Shown here: piece after piece, positions 36,405 through 44,138 of the stretch
Layout: the number at the start of each line of letters is the position of its first letter
Numbering within the stretch: position 1 is the first letter of the stretch
Assembly (NCBI RefSeq): GCF_003854965.1
Contig: NZ_RQPI01000002.1
Location: forward strand, 363,777 to 427,776
Source of the DNA: Paenibacillus rhizophilus
Lineage (GTDB): Bacteria; Bacillota; Bacilli; Paenibacillales; Paenibacillaceae
Length of the DNA stretch: 64,000 nt
Direction: 5' to 3'
Program-made: the position numbers and the translations under genes
Notes under the pieces: generated by a model
Databases searched by the model: none
What the model saw: only the letters and a program-made list of their open reading frames with translations
Told to the model about the DNA's origin: nothing

Positions 36405-37361
36405 ATGATCTACATTAAAGATTTAATGAGCGGCCTTGATATCTTCAAAGCGCTGAGCTCCGAAATTCGGATCCAAATTCTGGAGATGCTGGCCTCCAAC
36501 CAGGTACTGAATCTTAATGAAATCGCCAAACGGCTGAATCTGAGCAACGGCGCAATCACCATGCATATTAAAAAGTTGGAAGAAAGCGGTTTAATTAAAA
36601 TCAATACCTCGGTTGGCAAGCATGGCATCCAAAAGGTATGTTATTTGAACAAGGACCGGCTGATGGTCGATCTCCGCAGCAAGGAAGCCGACTATATGTA
36701 TGAGGTCGAGATACAGGCGGGTCACTATAGCAATTATGCTGCCGCTCCAACCTGCGGTCTGGCGACCAAGGACAGTATTATCGGAGATTTTGATGAGCCC
36801 CGTTATTTTGCCGATCCGCAGCGGATACATGCAGAGATCGTCTGGATGGCCGACGGCTTTCTGGAGTACCGGATTCCAAATTATTTGAAAGCCAACCAGA
36901 CTTTCCGCGAGATTCAATTCTCGCTCGAGCTGGGATCGGAAGCCCCCGGGTACTCCAATAATTATCCTTCGGACATTTATTTTTATCTGAACGGCGTCGA
37001 ACTCGGCTTCTGGACCAGTCCGGGCGATTTCGGCGATGTACGGGGCACGTTCAACCCCGATTGGTGGCCGCCTCATTTGAATCAATACGGAATGCTGAAG
37101 CTGATCCGCATCAACCATGAAGGAAGCTTTATCGACGGCTGCCGCAGTTCGAATGTCACTCTGGGCGATATCAAGCTCGATTACAAAAGCGAGCTGACCT
37201 TCCGCATCGCCGTTACCGACAAGCCGGTCAACAAGCGCGGGCTTACGATATACGGCAAGCATTTCGGCAATTACAGCCAGGATCTTCTCGCCCGTGTGCT
37301 GTATGATGTCCACGAGGTCAAAGAGATTAAACTCGGTATTAGCCGAGCTGAAACGGAATAA
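36405..37361 (+). CDS. ArsR-like winged-helix regulator with a large uncharacterised C-terminal domain
   Basis: 318 residues. The winged helix is at 1-90 (DIFKALSSEIRIQILEML, LNEIAKRLNLSNGAITMHIK). The remaining 225 residues have many aromatic residues and alternating strands (SDIYFYLNGVELGFWTSP, DWWPPHLNQYG) and resemble a beta-sandwich carbohydrate-binding fold, which would make it a directly sugar-sensing regulator. This is inference: I know of such proteins near glycosidase genes but not of a characterised one. AGAAGGAAG precedes the ATG; an upstream frame extension is not supported. It follows the MFS gene and may regulate it or act elsewhere. Confidence 0.82.
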   Translation: MIYIKDLMSGLDIFKALSSEIRIQILEMLASNQVLNLNEIAKRLNLSNGAITMHIKKLEESGLIKINTSVGKHGIQKVCYLNKDRLMVDLRSKEADYMYEVEIQAGHYSNYAAAPTCGLATKDSIIGDFDEPRYFADPQRIHAEIVWMADGFLEYRIPNYLKANQTFREIQFSLELGSEAPGYSNNYPSDIYFYLNGVELGFWTSPGDFGDVRGTFNPDWWPPHLNQYGMLKLIRINHEGSFIDGCRSSNVTLGDIKLDYKSELTFRIAVTDKPVNKRGLTIYGKHFGNYSQDLLARVLYDVHEVKEIKLGISRAETE

Positions 37362-37445
37362 CGATTTGGATTTGTCGCATATTTATGCCGCTCCGCGCGC
37401 ATACTAACATTCGTCTGCCAAACCCAACGAGAAGGAGTGTTTCAA

Positions 37446-37604
37446 ATGCGCGAAGGTTTGATTCCCACCGTTCTTGGAACCGTAGTATCCGCTTCTGGGG
37501 CCGCTTTTCTTGGAACCAAGTATAAGCTGGTTGCCACAGGCGTACTTGGCTTTGGTCTCGCGCATGTTGTTCTTGGCGCCATCGACCTGATCGAGCACCG
37601 GTAA
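37446..37604 (+). CDS. Small membrane-associated protein, 52 residues
   Basis: A short gene with a very good ribosome site (GAAGGAG, eight bases before the ATG) and a strong terminator directly behind it. The protein begins MREGLIPTVLGTVVSASG, has a Gly/Ala/Val-rich hydrophobic middle (about residues 28-46) and ends LIEHR. The hydrophobic pattern suggests a peripheral or single-pass membrane peptide. I recall similar small conserved Paenibacillus proteins without known function, sometimes misnamed asparagine synthase. Monocistronic. Confidence 0.72.
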   Translation: MREGLIPTVLGTVVSASGAAFLGTKYKLVATGVLGFGLAHVVLGAIDLIEHR

Positions 37605-37618
37605 AAGGCTTTGGAAGA

Positions 37619-37668
37619 CGGGATATTCCGCTGCGTTTCGGCGCTTCGCGGGATATCCCTTTTTTGAT
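37619..37668 (+). terminator. Terminator of the 52-residue gene
   Basis: GGGATATTCCGC pairs with GCGGGATATCCC, followed by TTTTTT. It begins 15 bases after the stop codon. Confidence 0.83.
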
Positions 37669-37804
37669 CCGCTATATCCTCGGCAGATTCGGATTCCTCT
37701 TCCAGGTCGGTTAGGTTGCTTCCTTAACCAACGACAACAAGCGGTTCCTCTCCCGACCGGGAAAAAAACCGCTAAAGAAAACATTGTCAAATTGTCCGTA
37801 ACCG

Positions 37805-38575
37805 TTACTTCACAGCCACATAGAACAGCCGCTGCGCATTATTTCCGGCAGAAATCCATTTAAAATCGGCATACACCCGCACCTGGCTGAAGCCGGCTCT
37901 CCGCAGCTCTTCTGCCATCCACTCCGGATCATACGCCCGTTGAATATGCACTTCCTCAAACCGGCGATACCGGTCGCTCCCCGGCTCTTCGCTCACGAAG
38001 ATGGATAAATGATGCTCAATCTCCCGTCTCGGCGCATCCAGCTCACAGGTCCAAATGTACGATACGGAAGACTCCTCCATCACAAAAGGCTGCTCCTCCG
38101 CATAGCTGATCAGCGTGTTCGGATGATGCACATCGAACAGAAAGCTGCCGCCCGGCTTCAATCCATCGTAAGTGCGTTTGAAGACCGACGCGATCCCGTT
38201 CTCTTCCAATACATAATTCAGACTATCGCAAAAGGAAATCACGGAATCCACCGGTTCCGGCAGCTCCCATTCCCTCATGTCCTGTCTGATCCACTGCACG
38301 CTTCCCTTCCGTATAAACCGGCGGCCGCGGGGGTGTTCCTCCATCTTCTGCCGCGCCACGGCAAGCATATCGGATGAAAGGTCAACTCCCGTCATATGAT
38401 ATCCCGCCTCGGCCAGCGGAATCGTGAGGCTGCCGGTGCCGCAGCCCAGCTCGGCCACGGTCTTCGGCTTCCCCAGTCGCTCCCAGGCGGTCTCGGCAAA
38501 GGCTAGCCACTGCGGATACGGCATATCGGCCATCAATTCATCGTAGACATAAGCAAATTTTCCATAGGAGGACAC
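37805..38575 (-). CDS. yqeM: SAM-dependent methyltransferase YqeM
   Basis: Class I methyltransferase of 256 residues; its substrate is unknown. SAM-binding motif VAELGCGTGSLTIPLAEAGY lies near residue 40, motif DLSSDMLAVARQKM follows. The N-terminus SYGKFAYVYDELMADMPY and the context behind rsfS match B. subtilis YqeM. It starts at a GTG with a weak upstream GGTGTGGTGA. It is the last gene of the yqeG-to-yqeM run here, after cvfB. Confidence 0.9.
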   Translation of the reverse strand: MSSYGKFAYVYDELMADMPYPQWLAFAETAWERLGKPKTVAELGCGTGSLTIPLAEAGYHMTGVDLSSDMLAVARQKMEEHPRGRRFIRKGSVQWIRQDMREWELPEPVDSVISFCDSLNYVLEENGIASVFKRTYDGLKPGGSFLFDVHHPNTLISYAEEQPFVMEESSVSYIWTCELDAPRREIEHHLSIFVSEEPGSDRYRRFEEVHIQRAYDPEWMAEELRRAGFSQVRVYADFKWISAGNNAQRLFYVAVK

Positions 38576-38603
38576 TCACCACACCGCTCTTTCCATTGCT
38601 GTC

Positions 38604-39542
38604 TTATTCGGCAGAGTTTCCGCGGCTTTCGCCGCTCTGTTTACCGGAAGCCGGATCGGTCTTCTCTGCCTGTACCAGATACGTCCAGCTCTCCTTCTGG
38701 GTGATGAGGCCTTCCTTCATCAGCTTGCCCAGCGCGCGCTTGAACGCTGCCTTGCTGATTCCGAAACGCTGCTTGATGATATCCGGAGGCGTCGAATCCG
38801 AATAGGGCATTCCTCCGCCCGGGCGGTTCTTCAGGAACTCCAGAATTTTCTCGGAGTCGATATCCATTCCCACTTCTTTGCGCTGGGCCATGGACAGATT
38901 GATTCGCCCGTCCTCCCGGATGTGAGCTACCCGAGCTTCAAACTCCTCTCCCAAACGAAGCAGCCTCGGCCGCTCGGAGGAATGGATCATACCGATGGCC
39001 CCAAACCCCAGAATGCCTCCGTCCACAATGACGAAAGTGCCCATTTGAAGCGGCTTGTACACCCGGGCCTTCATCCACTGGCCCTTCCAGCTCGTAGGCG
39101 CCGGGAATGTCAGCGGAGCAAGCTCCTGTTCGCCCGCAAGCTTGGCCCGCAGCCGCCCCTGTTTGTCATGCTCCATAATGACGAATACACGGTCGCCTAC
39201 CTGGGGATGCAGCTCCTTCAGTTCAGGAAGCTCGCGGATAGGCAGAAGCAGCTGGCGGCCAAGCCCCATTTCCAAGAAGCATCCCAGCCGGGGGTGAACG
39301 TCCGCCACTTCCAGCAGGGCCAGCTCGCCGAGCGTAAGATACGGTTTCTTCATCGTCGCCGCGAGGCGGTCTTCAGTATCGAAGAACAGGAATACTTCGA
39401 TGTGGTCGCCCGGCTTAATTTTTTCCGTAAGCTCCGTGTAATGCAGCAACACATCCTGGTCGCCTGCGTTCAAAAAATAACCGTAAGGAGAAACTTCCCG
39501 CGCCACTTCCAGCGTCATGATCGTTCCGGCGATCAGGCTCAT
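38604..39542 (-). CDS. cvfB: S1-domain RNA-binding protein CvfB
   Basis: 312 residues with tandem S1-type RNA-binding domains and a C-terminal winged helix, as in S. aureus CvfB and B. subtilis YitL, where it affects virulence or gene expression. S1 patterns are AREVSPYGYFLNAGDQDVLL, the VADVHPRLGCFLEMGLGRQL segment and GFGAIGMIHSSERPRL. The winged helix lies near RFGISKAAFKRALGKLMKEG. The ATG overlaps the rsfS stop by four bases, which fixes the start; the longer frame is rejected. In B. subtilis yitL is elsewhere, so this position is different. Confidence 0.92.
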   Translation of the reverse strand: MSLIAGTIMTLEVAREVSPYGYFLNAGDQDVLLHYTELTEKIKPGDHIEVFLFFDTEDRLAATMKKPYLTLGELALLEVADVHPRLGCFLEMGLGRQLLLPIRELPELKELHPQVGDRVFVIMEHDKQGRLRAKLAGEQELAPLTFPAPTSWKGQWMKARVYKPLQMGTFVIVDGGILGFGAIGMIHSSERPRLLRLGEEFEARVAHIREDGRINLSMAQRKEVGMDIDSEKILEFLKNRPGGGMPYSDSTPPDIIKQRFGISKAAFKRALGKLMKEGLITQKESWTYLVQAEKTDPASGKQSGESRGNSAE

Positions 39543-39886
39543 ACGTGTTCCACTACCTTCGCGTCGGACCACAGACGCTCGATATTATAATATTCGCGCT
39601 CGTCCCGGTGGAAGATATGGACGACCACATCGCCCAAATCCATCAGCACCCAGCGCGCGGAATCCATTCCTTCGATTCCCCGGATCAAGGCTCCGGCTTC
39701 CTGGGCAACTTTGCGAACCTCGGTAGCGATAGCTTGCACCTGGGTGTCGGAATTACCGTGACAAATAATGAAAAAATCGCTGATCAACGAAATGCCGCGC
39801 AAATCGAGGGCAACGACGTTCATCGCTTTTTTATCTTCGACCGCATTCAGCGCGAGCCGCAGCAGTTCTTGGGATTGTATGGTCAT
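39539..39886 (-). CDS. rsfS: Ribosome silencing factor RsfS
   Basis: Binds uL14 of the 50S subunit and blocks 30S joining under starvation. 115 residues, the normal family size, with DLRGISLISDFFIICHGNSD near residue 29, WVLMDLGDVVVHIFHRDERE near 79 and YYNIERLW at the end. It overlaps yqeK by four bases upstream (ATGA) and cvfB downstream, so three genes are tightly coupled. Confidence 0.95.
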   Translation of the reverse strand: MTIQSQELLRLALNAVEDKKAMNVVALDLRGISLISDFFIICHGNSDTQVQAIATEVRKVAQEAGALIRGIEGMDSARWVLMDLGDVVVHIFHRDEREYYNIERLWSDAKVVEHV

Positions 39887-40461
39887 TCATTTTCCTCCAA
39901 TACTCTTACTAGATCGTTTCTTGCCATTACCGTAAGCGGAAACACAATCTTCCGTTTCTCCAGCAGCAGGCTGATCGTGGAATCGAATCCAGCGACAAGC
40001 CCGGCCTCCAGACTGGATTTCGCCAGCTTGCGTATACGGTCAACGCCTGGAAAATCGCGGCCCGGCTCGATGTAATCGGCCAGACAGACGATTTTGTCCA
40101 TCAGGGTCATGCCTTCCCGGCCCGAGGTATGATAGCGGATGGCGTCAAGCACTTCCGCATCCTTGATGCCATACTCCGTCTCCGCGACGAAGGCCCCCAC
40201 CTCCGCATGCCACAGCTGCTTGTCATAGGACAGCAGTTCCGGCGAAAGATGGTTTTGCTCAATAATCCCGCGCTGCCGTTCGACCGGCCAATATTTCGCA
40301 ACATCATGCAAAGTCGCCGCCTGCTCGGCGCGCTCCGGATCTCCGCCATACTTTTTGGCCAGCTTTACCGCCGTTTCCATAACGCCCAGCGTATGCTTCC
40401 AGCGTTTCTCCGGCATCTGCGTGGATACCGATTTAATCAACGCTTCGCGGCTGTACTCCAT
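39883..40461 (-). CDS. yqeK: YqeK, HD-domain symmetrical dinucleoside tetraphosphatase
   Basis: Hydrolyses diadenosine tetraphosphate to two ADP; HD-family metal enzyme, 192 residues. The motif KRWKHTLGVMETAVKLAKKY near residue 20 contains the first His, and AATLHDVAKYWPVE near 50 carries the HD pair; LMDKIVCLADYIEPGRDFPG carries the late Asp. It overlaps nadD by 29 bases and rsfS by four. The family assignment is firm; the activity is known for YqeK homologues. Confidence 0.93.
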   Translation of the reverse strand: MEYSREALIKSVSTQMPEKRWKHTLGVMETAVKLAKKYGGDPERAEQAATLHDVAKYWPVERQRGIIEQNHLSPELLSYDKQLWHAEVGAFVAETEYGIKDAEVLDAIRYHTSGREGMTLMDKIVCLADYIEPGRDFPGVDRIRKLAKSSLEAGLVAGFDSTISLLLEKRKIVFPLTVMARNDLVRVLEENE

Positions 40462-41035
40462 ACAAATTCCCCCTTTGCACGTAGTCGTATACCGCTTCCG
40501 GCACCATATACCGGATCGATTTTCCGCCTGAGGCCCGCTCCCGAATCATCGTGGAAGAGATATCGACCATCGGCATGTCCGCCAGCAGCACCCTCTCGGC
40601 GATATGAACGGGGAGTCGCTCAAGGTCAAGGGGAACCCCCGGCCTGCCCACTCCGATGAAGAAAAGCCGGCGTGCCAGTTCGTCGATTTCTCTCCATTTA
40701 GGCAAATACCGCACCATATCCGCACCGATAATAAAGTAAAAATCATCGGACGGATAACGCTCCTGCAGCAGCCGAACCGTTTCAATCGTATACGATACTC
40801 CTCCGCGCACAATCTCCCAATCGAGGATGCGGAAAGATTCGTCGTTCTTGATCGCCTCACGCACCAGCTCCAACCTTTCTCGGCCGGAAGCGCCTGCAGC
40901 ATGCTTATGCGGCGGGATATGCGAAGGCATAAACCATACCTGTTCCAGCCCGAAGGCATCCCTGGCCGTCTCCGCAGCCAGCATATGGCCGATATGAATG
41001 GGATCGAAGGTGCCGCCCATAATGCCGACCTTCAC
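40433..41035 (-). CDS. nadD: Nicotinate-nucleotide adenylyltransferase
   Basis: Makes deamido-NAD from NaMN and ATP in NAD biosynthesis. 200 residues from a GTG seven bases after AAGGAGGTG; an upstream frame of six residues is spurious. The nucleotidyltransferase motif GGTFDPIHIGHMLAA is at the N-terminus and the C-terminal SSTMIRERASGGKSI motif is intact. It overlaps yqeK by 29 bases, so reinitiation is likely. Confidence 0.95.
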   Translation of the reverse strand: MKVGIMGGTFDPIHIGHMLAAETARDAFGLEQVWFMPSHIPPHKHAAGASGRERLELVREAIKNDESFRILDWEIVRGGVSYTIETVRLLQERYPSDDFYFIIGADMVRYLPKWREIDELARRLFFIGVGRPGVPLDLERLPVHIAERVLLADMPMVDISSTMIRERASGGKSIRYMVPEAVYDYVQRGNLYGVQPRSVD

Positions 41036-41138
41036 GCCCCCACCTCCTTGCAAAATTGCCTCCTTGCGACGGCCTTGTTAACAGACACCTGCCTAAAAAA
41101 CAAGGTCAAGTCACACCCGCTTATTCAGACGCCTGGCG

Positions 41139-41435
41139 TCATCGAGGCAGTTCGATTGTTTTGTTGTCGCGGGATTCCTTGTACAGGATGATCGTCTTGC
41201 CTATGACCTGTACAAGCTCGGAGCCGGACTGCTCCGCAAGCTCTGCGCCTATCTCCTTCGGATCCTCGGCGCAGTTGTTCAGCACGCTGATTTTCATCAG
41301 CTCGCGCTTTTCAATTGCCTCCTCGATATGACGGATCAGATGCTCGTTAACGCCGCCCTTCCCGACCTGAAACACAGGATCGAGGTGATGGGCAAGCGAG
41401 CGAAGATAGCGCTTTTGTTTGCCGGTTAACATCAT
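41139..41435 (-). CDS. yhbY: YhbY-type RNA-binding protein (CRM domain)
   Basis: 98 residues with the CRM domain that binds pre-50S ribosomal RNA: LTGKQKRYLRSLAHHLDPVF, QVGKGGVNEHLIRHIEE, and the late KTIILYKESRD. B. subtilis YqeI is the equivalent. The ATG follows AAGGAG by nine bases; two adjacent ATGs are possible and an eight-codon N-terminal extension is not needed. It lies between aroE and nadD, as in other Bacilli. Confidence 0.93.
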   Translation of the reverse strand: MMLTGKQKRYLRSLAHHLDPVFQVGKGGVNEHLIRHIEEAIEKRELMKISVLNNCAEDPKEIGAELAEQSGSELVQVIGKTIILYKESRDNKTIELPR

Positions 41436-41504
41436 GTATGCATACTCCTTATTTATCAACTATTATTACCCGAAAATACCGTATTTTATTTGCTTCTTCC
41501 CGCT

Positions 41505-42380
41505 TCATAAGGCGCCGAGACTGTTCAGCAGCGCCTCGCGCATCACGTCGACCGGAGCGGGCATTCCGGTCCAGTATTCCAGAGCGTAAGCTCCCTGATA
41601 GATGAACATGCCCACGCCTCCGTGAATGGTGCAGCCCCGTCTGCTGCGGCTTTCCAGCAGCAGACGGGTATGAAGCGGGTTGTAGATCAGATCGCTGACG
41701 ACGATTCCCTCCGGAATGATATCCGGATCTATCGGCATATCGCCGGTATGGGGATGCATCCCTACCGAAGTCGTGTTAATCAATATGTCCGTACCGACGA
41801 TGTAGCGCCCGATCTGATCCAAGCCTATGCCCTTGATATCGCCGCGGCTCTTCCAGTCTTCCGCAAGCCGTTTCGCCTTCTCCTCGTCGCGGTTCACTAT
41901 AATCACCGCTGAAGGGTTTTCCTGAAGCAGCGCGTCGACGATGCCTCTTGACGCGCCGCCCGCGCCGATAATCATAATTCTCCGTCCGGAAAGCTCGGAG
42001 ACCGCCTCCGATTTCAGCGAACGCACATACCCGATTCCATCTGTATTGTAGCCGGTCAAAATGCCGTTGTCGTTAACAATGGTGTTGACGGCGCCGATGG
42101 CTTCCGCAGCCCGGTCCACTCTGTCGAGGTGTTCGATGACCGCCAATTTATGCGGAAGAGTCACGTTGATGCCCCGGAAATTCAGTGTACGAATCGCCTG
42201 GATCGTCTCTCCCACTTTACCTTGAGCTACATGTAAAGGCACATAGGCCCCTTGGATTCCGAGCGCGTTCAGGCCTGCGGTATGCATAACCGGCGATTTG
42301 GAATGTGAAATGGGGGAGCCTATAACCCCCAATAGAATATTTCCGCTTGGCGAAGGCCAGGCGGCAGCTGTAACTGTCAT
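41505..42380 (-). CDS. aroE: Shikimate dehydrogenase
   Basis: Reduces 3-dehydroshikimate to shikimate with NADPH in aromatic amino acid synthesis. 291 residues; substrate motif GSPISHSKSPVMH near residue 21, catalytic Lys in NVTLPHK, the NADP-binding IMIIGAGGASRG loop and NTTSVGMHPHTG. GAAGGAGGA precedes the ATG. Its place between yqeH and yhbY is the conserved Bacilli order. Confidence 0.95.
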   Translation of the reverse strand: MTVTAAAWPSPSGNILLGVIGSPISHSKSPVMHTAGLNALGIQGAYVPLHVAQGKVGETIQAIRTLNFRGINVTLPHKLAVIEHLDRVDRAAEAIGAVNTIVNDNGILTGYNTDGIGYVRSLKSEAVSELSGRRIMIIGAGGASRGIVDALLQENPSAVIIVNRDEEKAKRLAEDWKSRGDIKGIGLDQIGRYIVGTDILINTTSVGMHPHTGDMPIDPDIIPEGIVVSDLIYNPLHTRLLLESRSRRGCTIHGGVGMFIYQGAYALEYWTGMPAPVDVMREALLNSLGAL

Positions 42381-42396
42381 GAGCGTCCTCCTTCAA

Positions 42397-43524
42397 TTAA
42401 ATCAGCGAAGGGCGAACCAGCACTTTCACGCCCCGCGGGACATGGACAGCCACAACCGCGCCTTCGGTTCCGTTCATTTTTATCCAGCCAAGACCGGAAA
42501 TAAATACATCGCTGCGGCTACCTCTGGCAATTCTGAATTCATGCCGCTGCCAGGAGGGAAGTTTATCGACATCGTCTTTTGCCGGGGGGGACAGCATTTC
42601 GCCGCGGTGATCCCGGTACAGGTCGTCTGCCCGCTCCAGTTTGGTACGATGAATATTCAAGCTGCCGCTGATGAAGCAGGTGAACGATTGATGCTCGCCC
42701 TGCACGAAATCAAACCGGCCCAACCCGCCGAAAAAGAGCGTCTGTCCCGCGTTCAGCTGGTACACCGCCGGTTTTAGCGGCTTCGCGGGCATAACCGCGT
42801 CCAAATCCCGCCGCTCAACCAACTCGCTGTAGCGCCACGGATAGACGATCCCCGGTGTGTCGATGATGTAATGACCGTCGTCAAGAGGAATCTTGACACT
42901 GTCAAGCGTCGTGCCGGGATACCGGGACGTCGTCAATTCCTGCTCCAGATCGCTATAGTCCGAGATGAGCCGGTTGATCAGCGTGGACTTGCCTACATTG
43001 GTCGCGCCCACAACAAAAACATCGCGGCGGCCGCGCAGCGAAGACACCGAAGCCAGCAGCCGGTCGAAGCCTTGTCCGCGCTTGGCGCTGCAGAGCACGA
43101 TTTCTTCCGTCTTCAGTCCAAGCTCTTTGCTGCGCTGCTGGACCCAGTTGCGCAGCTTGTTCCAGTTGGTCACCTTTGGCAGCAAATCGCATTTGTTCAC
43201 GGCCAGAATGACCGGATTGCTGCCGACGAACCGCTGCAGTCCCGAAATCAGACTGCCCTCAAAGTCGAACAGATCGACGATGTGGACGACAAGCGCGTTC
43301 TTCTCTCCGATGCCGGAGAGAAGGCGAAGAAACTCGTCCTGATCTACGGAAACCGAGGAGACCTCGTTATAATTTTTGATGCGGAAGCACCGCTGGCAAA
43401 CGACGGGCTCCCGGTCATAAGCCGCCTCCGGCAGGTATCCGGGCCGGTCCCGGTTGTCCGTCTGCAGTTTAACGCCGCAGCCGCTGCAGCTGACGGGACG
43501 CTGCGGTTCGATCTGTTCGTTCAT
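42397..43524 (-). CDS. yqeH: YqeH, circularly permuted ribosome-assembly GTPase
   Basis: GTPase for 30S subunit maturation and chromosome replication, 375 residues. A zinc-finger pair is at the N-terminus (CSGCGVKL, CQRCFRIKNYNE). The permuted G domain has NKCDLLPK (G4) before GATNVGKSTLIN (G1), then PGTTLDSVKIPL (G2) and DTPGIVYPW (G3). AGGAGG precedes the ATG, and the start overlaps yqeG's stop by four bases. Confidence 0.96.
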   Translation of the reverse strand: MNEQIEPQRPVSCSGCGVKLQTDNRDRPGYLPEAAYDREPVVCQRCFRIKNYNEVSSVSVDQDEFLRLLSGIGEKNALVVHIVDLFDFEGSLISGLQRFVGSNPVILAVNKCDLLPKVTNWNKLRNWVQQRSKELGLKTEEIVLCSAKRGQGFDRLLASVSSLRGRRDVFVVGATNVGKSTLINRLISDYSDLEQELTTSRYPGTTLDSVKIPLDDGHYIIDTPGIVYPWRYSELVERRDLDAVMPAKPLKPAVYQLNAGQTLFFGGLGRFDFVQGEHQSFTCFISGSLNIHRTKLERADDLYRDHRGEMLSPPAKDDVDKLPSWQRHEFRIARGSRSDVFISGLGWIKMNGTEGAVVAVHVPRGVKVLVRPSLI

Positions 43525-44048
43525 TCGTGTTGTTCCTCCTCATGCCACAATCCTTGTTTGCGCAATCTGGTCAGCGCGATCCGTTCCACACGGCGGTTGA
43601 TGCGTGTGCCAATTCCCTCGTCCTCCGGAGAAATCGGCAGAACCAGGACGGTATACAGTCCCAGGCGGTTGCCTCCGTATACATCCGTCAGCATTTGGTC
43701 GCCGACCACGATCGTGCTCTCCGGCGCAAGGTCCATCAGCTTCATAGCCTTGCGGAAGGGCGCGTTGGTTGGCTTGCGCGCTCCATGGACGAATTCGATG
43801 TTCAGCGGCGTCGCAAACCGCGAAACGCGGTCCATATTATTGTTGGATACGATCACCAGCTTAAAGCCGAACTGCTTCACCTTCTCGAACCACTTCAGCA
43901 GCTCCGGCGTGGCCAGTGGCGCCTTGGCGCCCACCAGCGTGTTGTCTAGATCGGTAATGATGCCCCGGTAACCCTTCGAATACAGAGACTCGAGATCAAT
44001 ATCGAACACCGTATTCACCCGCAGTCTGGGGACAAGCATTTCAAACAT
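43521..44048 (-). CDS. yqeG: YqeG-family HAD phosphatase
   Basis: HAD superfamily phosphatase of class IIIA, 175 residues; probably a phosphatidylglycerophosphatase (GEP4-type fold) or related. The first motif is GIITDLDNTLVGAK, the second VIVSNNN, and later VVGDQMLTDVYGGNRLGL. Its start follows GAGGTGA. It is the first gene of the leftward housekeeping operon and is conserved ahead of yqeH across Bacilli. Confidence 0.94.
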   Translation of the reverse strand: MFEMLVPRLRVNTVFDIDLESLYSKGYRGIITDLDNTLVGAKAPLATPELLKWFEKVKQFGFKLVIVSNNNMDRVSRFATPLNIEFVHGARKPTNAPFRKAMKLMDLAPESTIVVGDQMLTDVYGGNRLGLYTVLVLPISPEDEGIGTRINRRVERIALTRLRKQGLWHEEEQHE

Positions 44049-44138
44049 ACGTTCACCTCGATTTCATACGACAAACTATATCATAATCTTTACGCTTCGG
44101 AAATGATTGTTGGACGGGGAAATCCACGCCGCCTGTAC

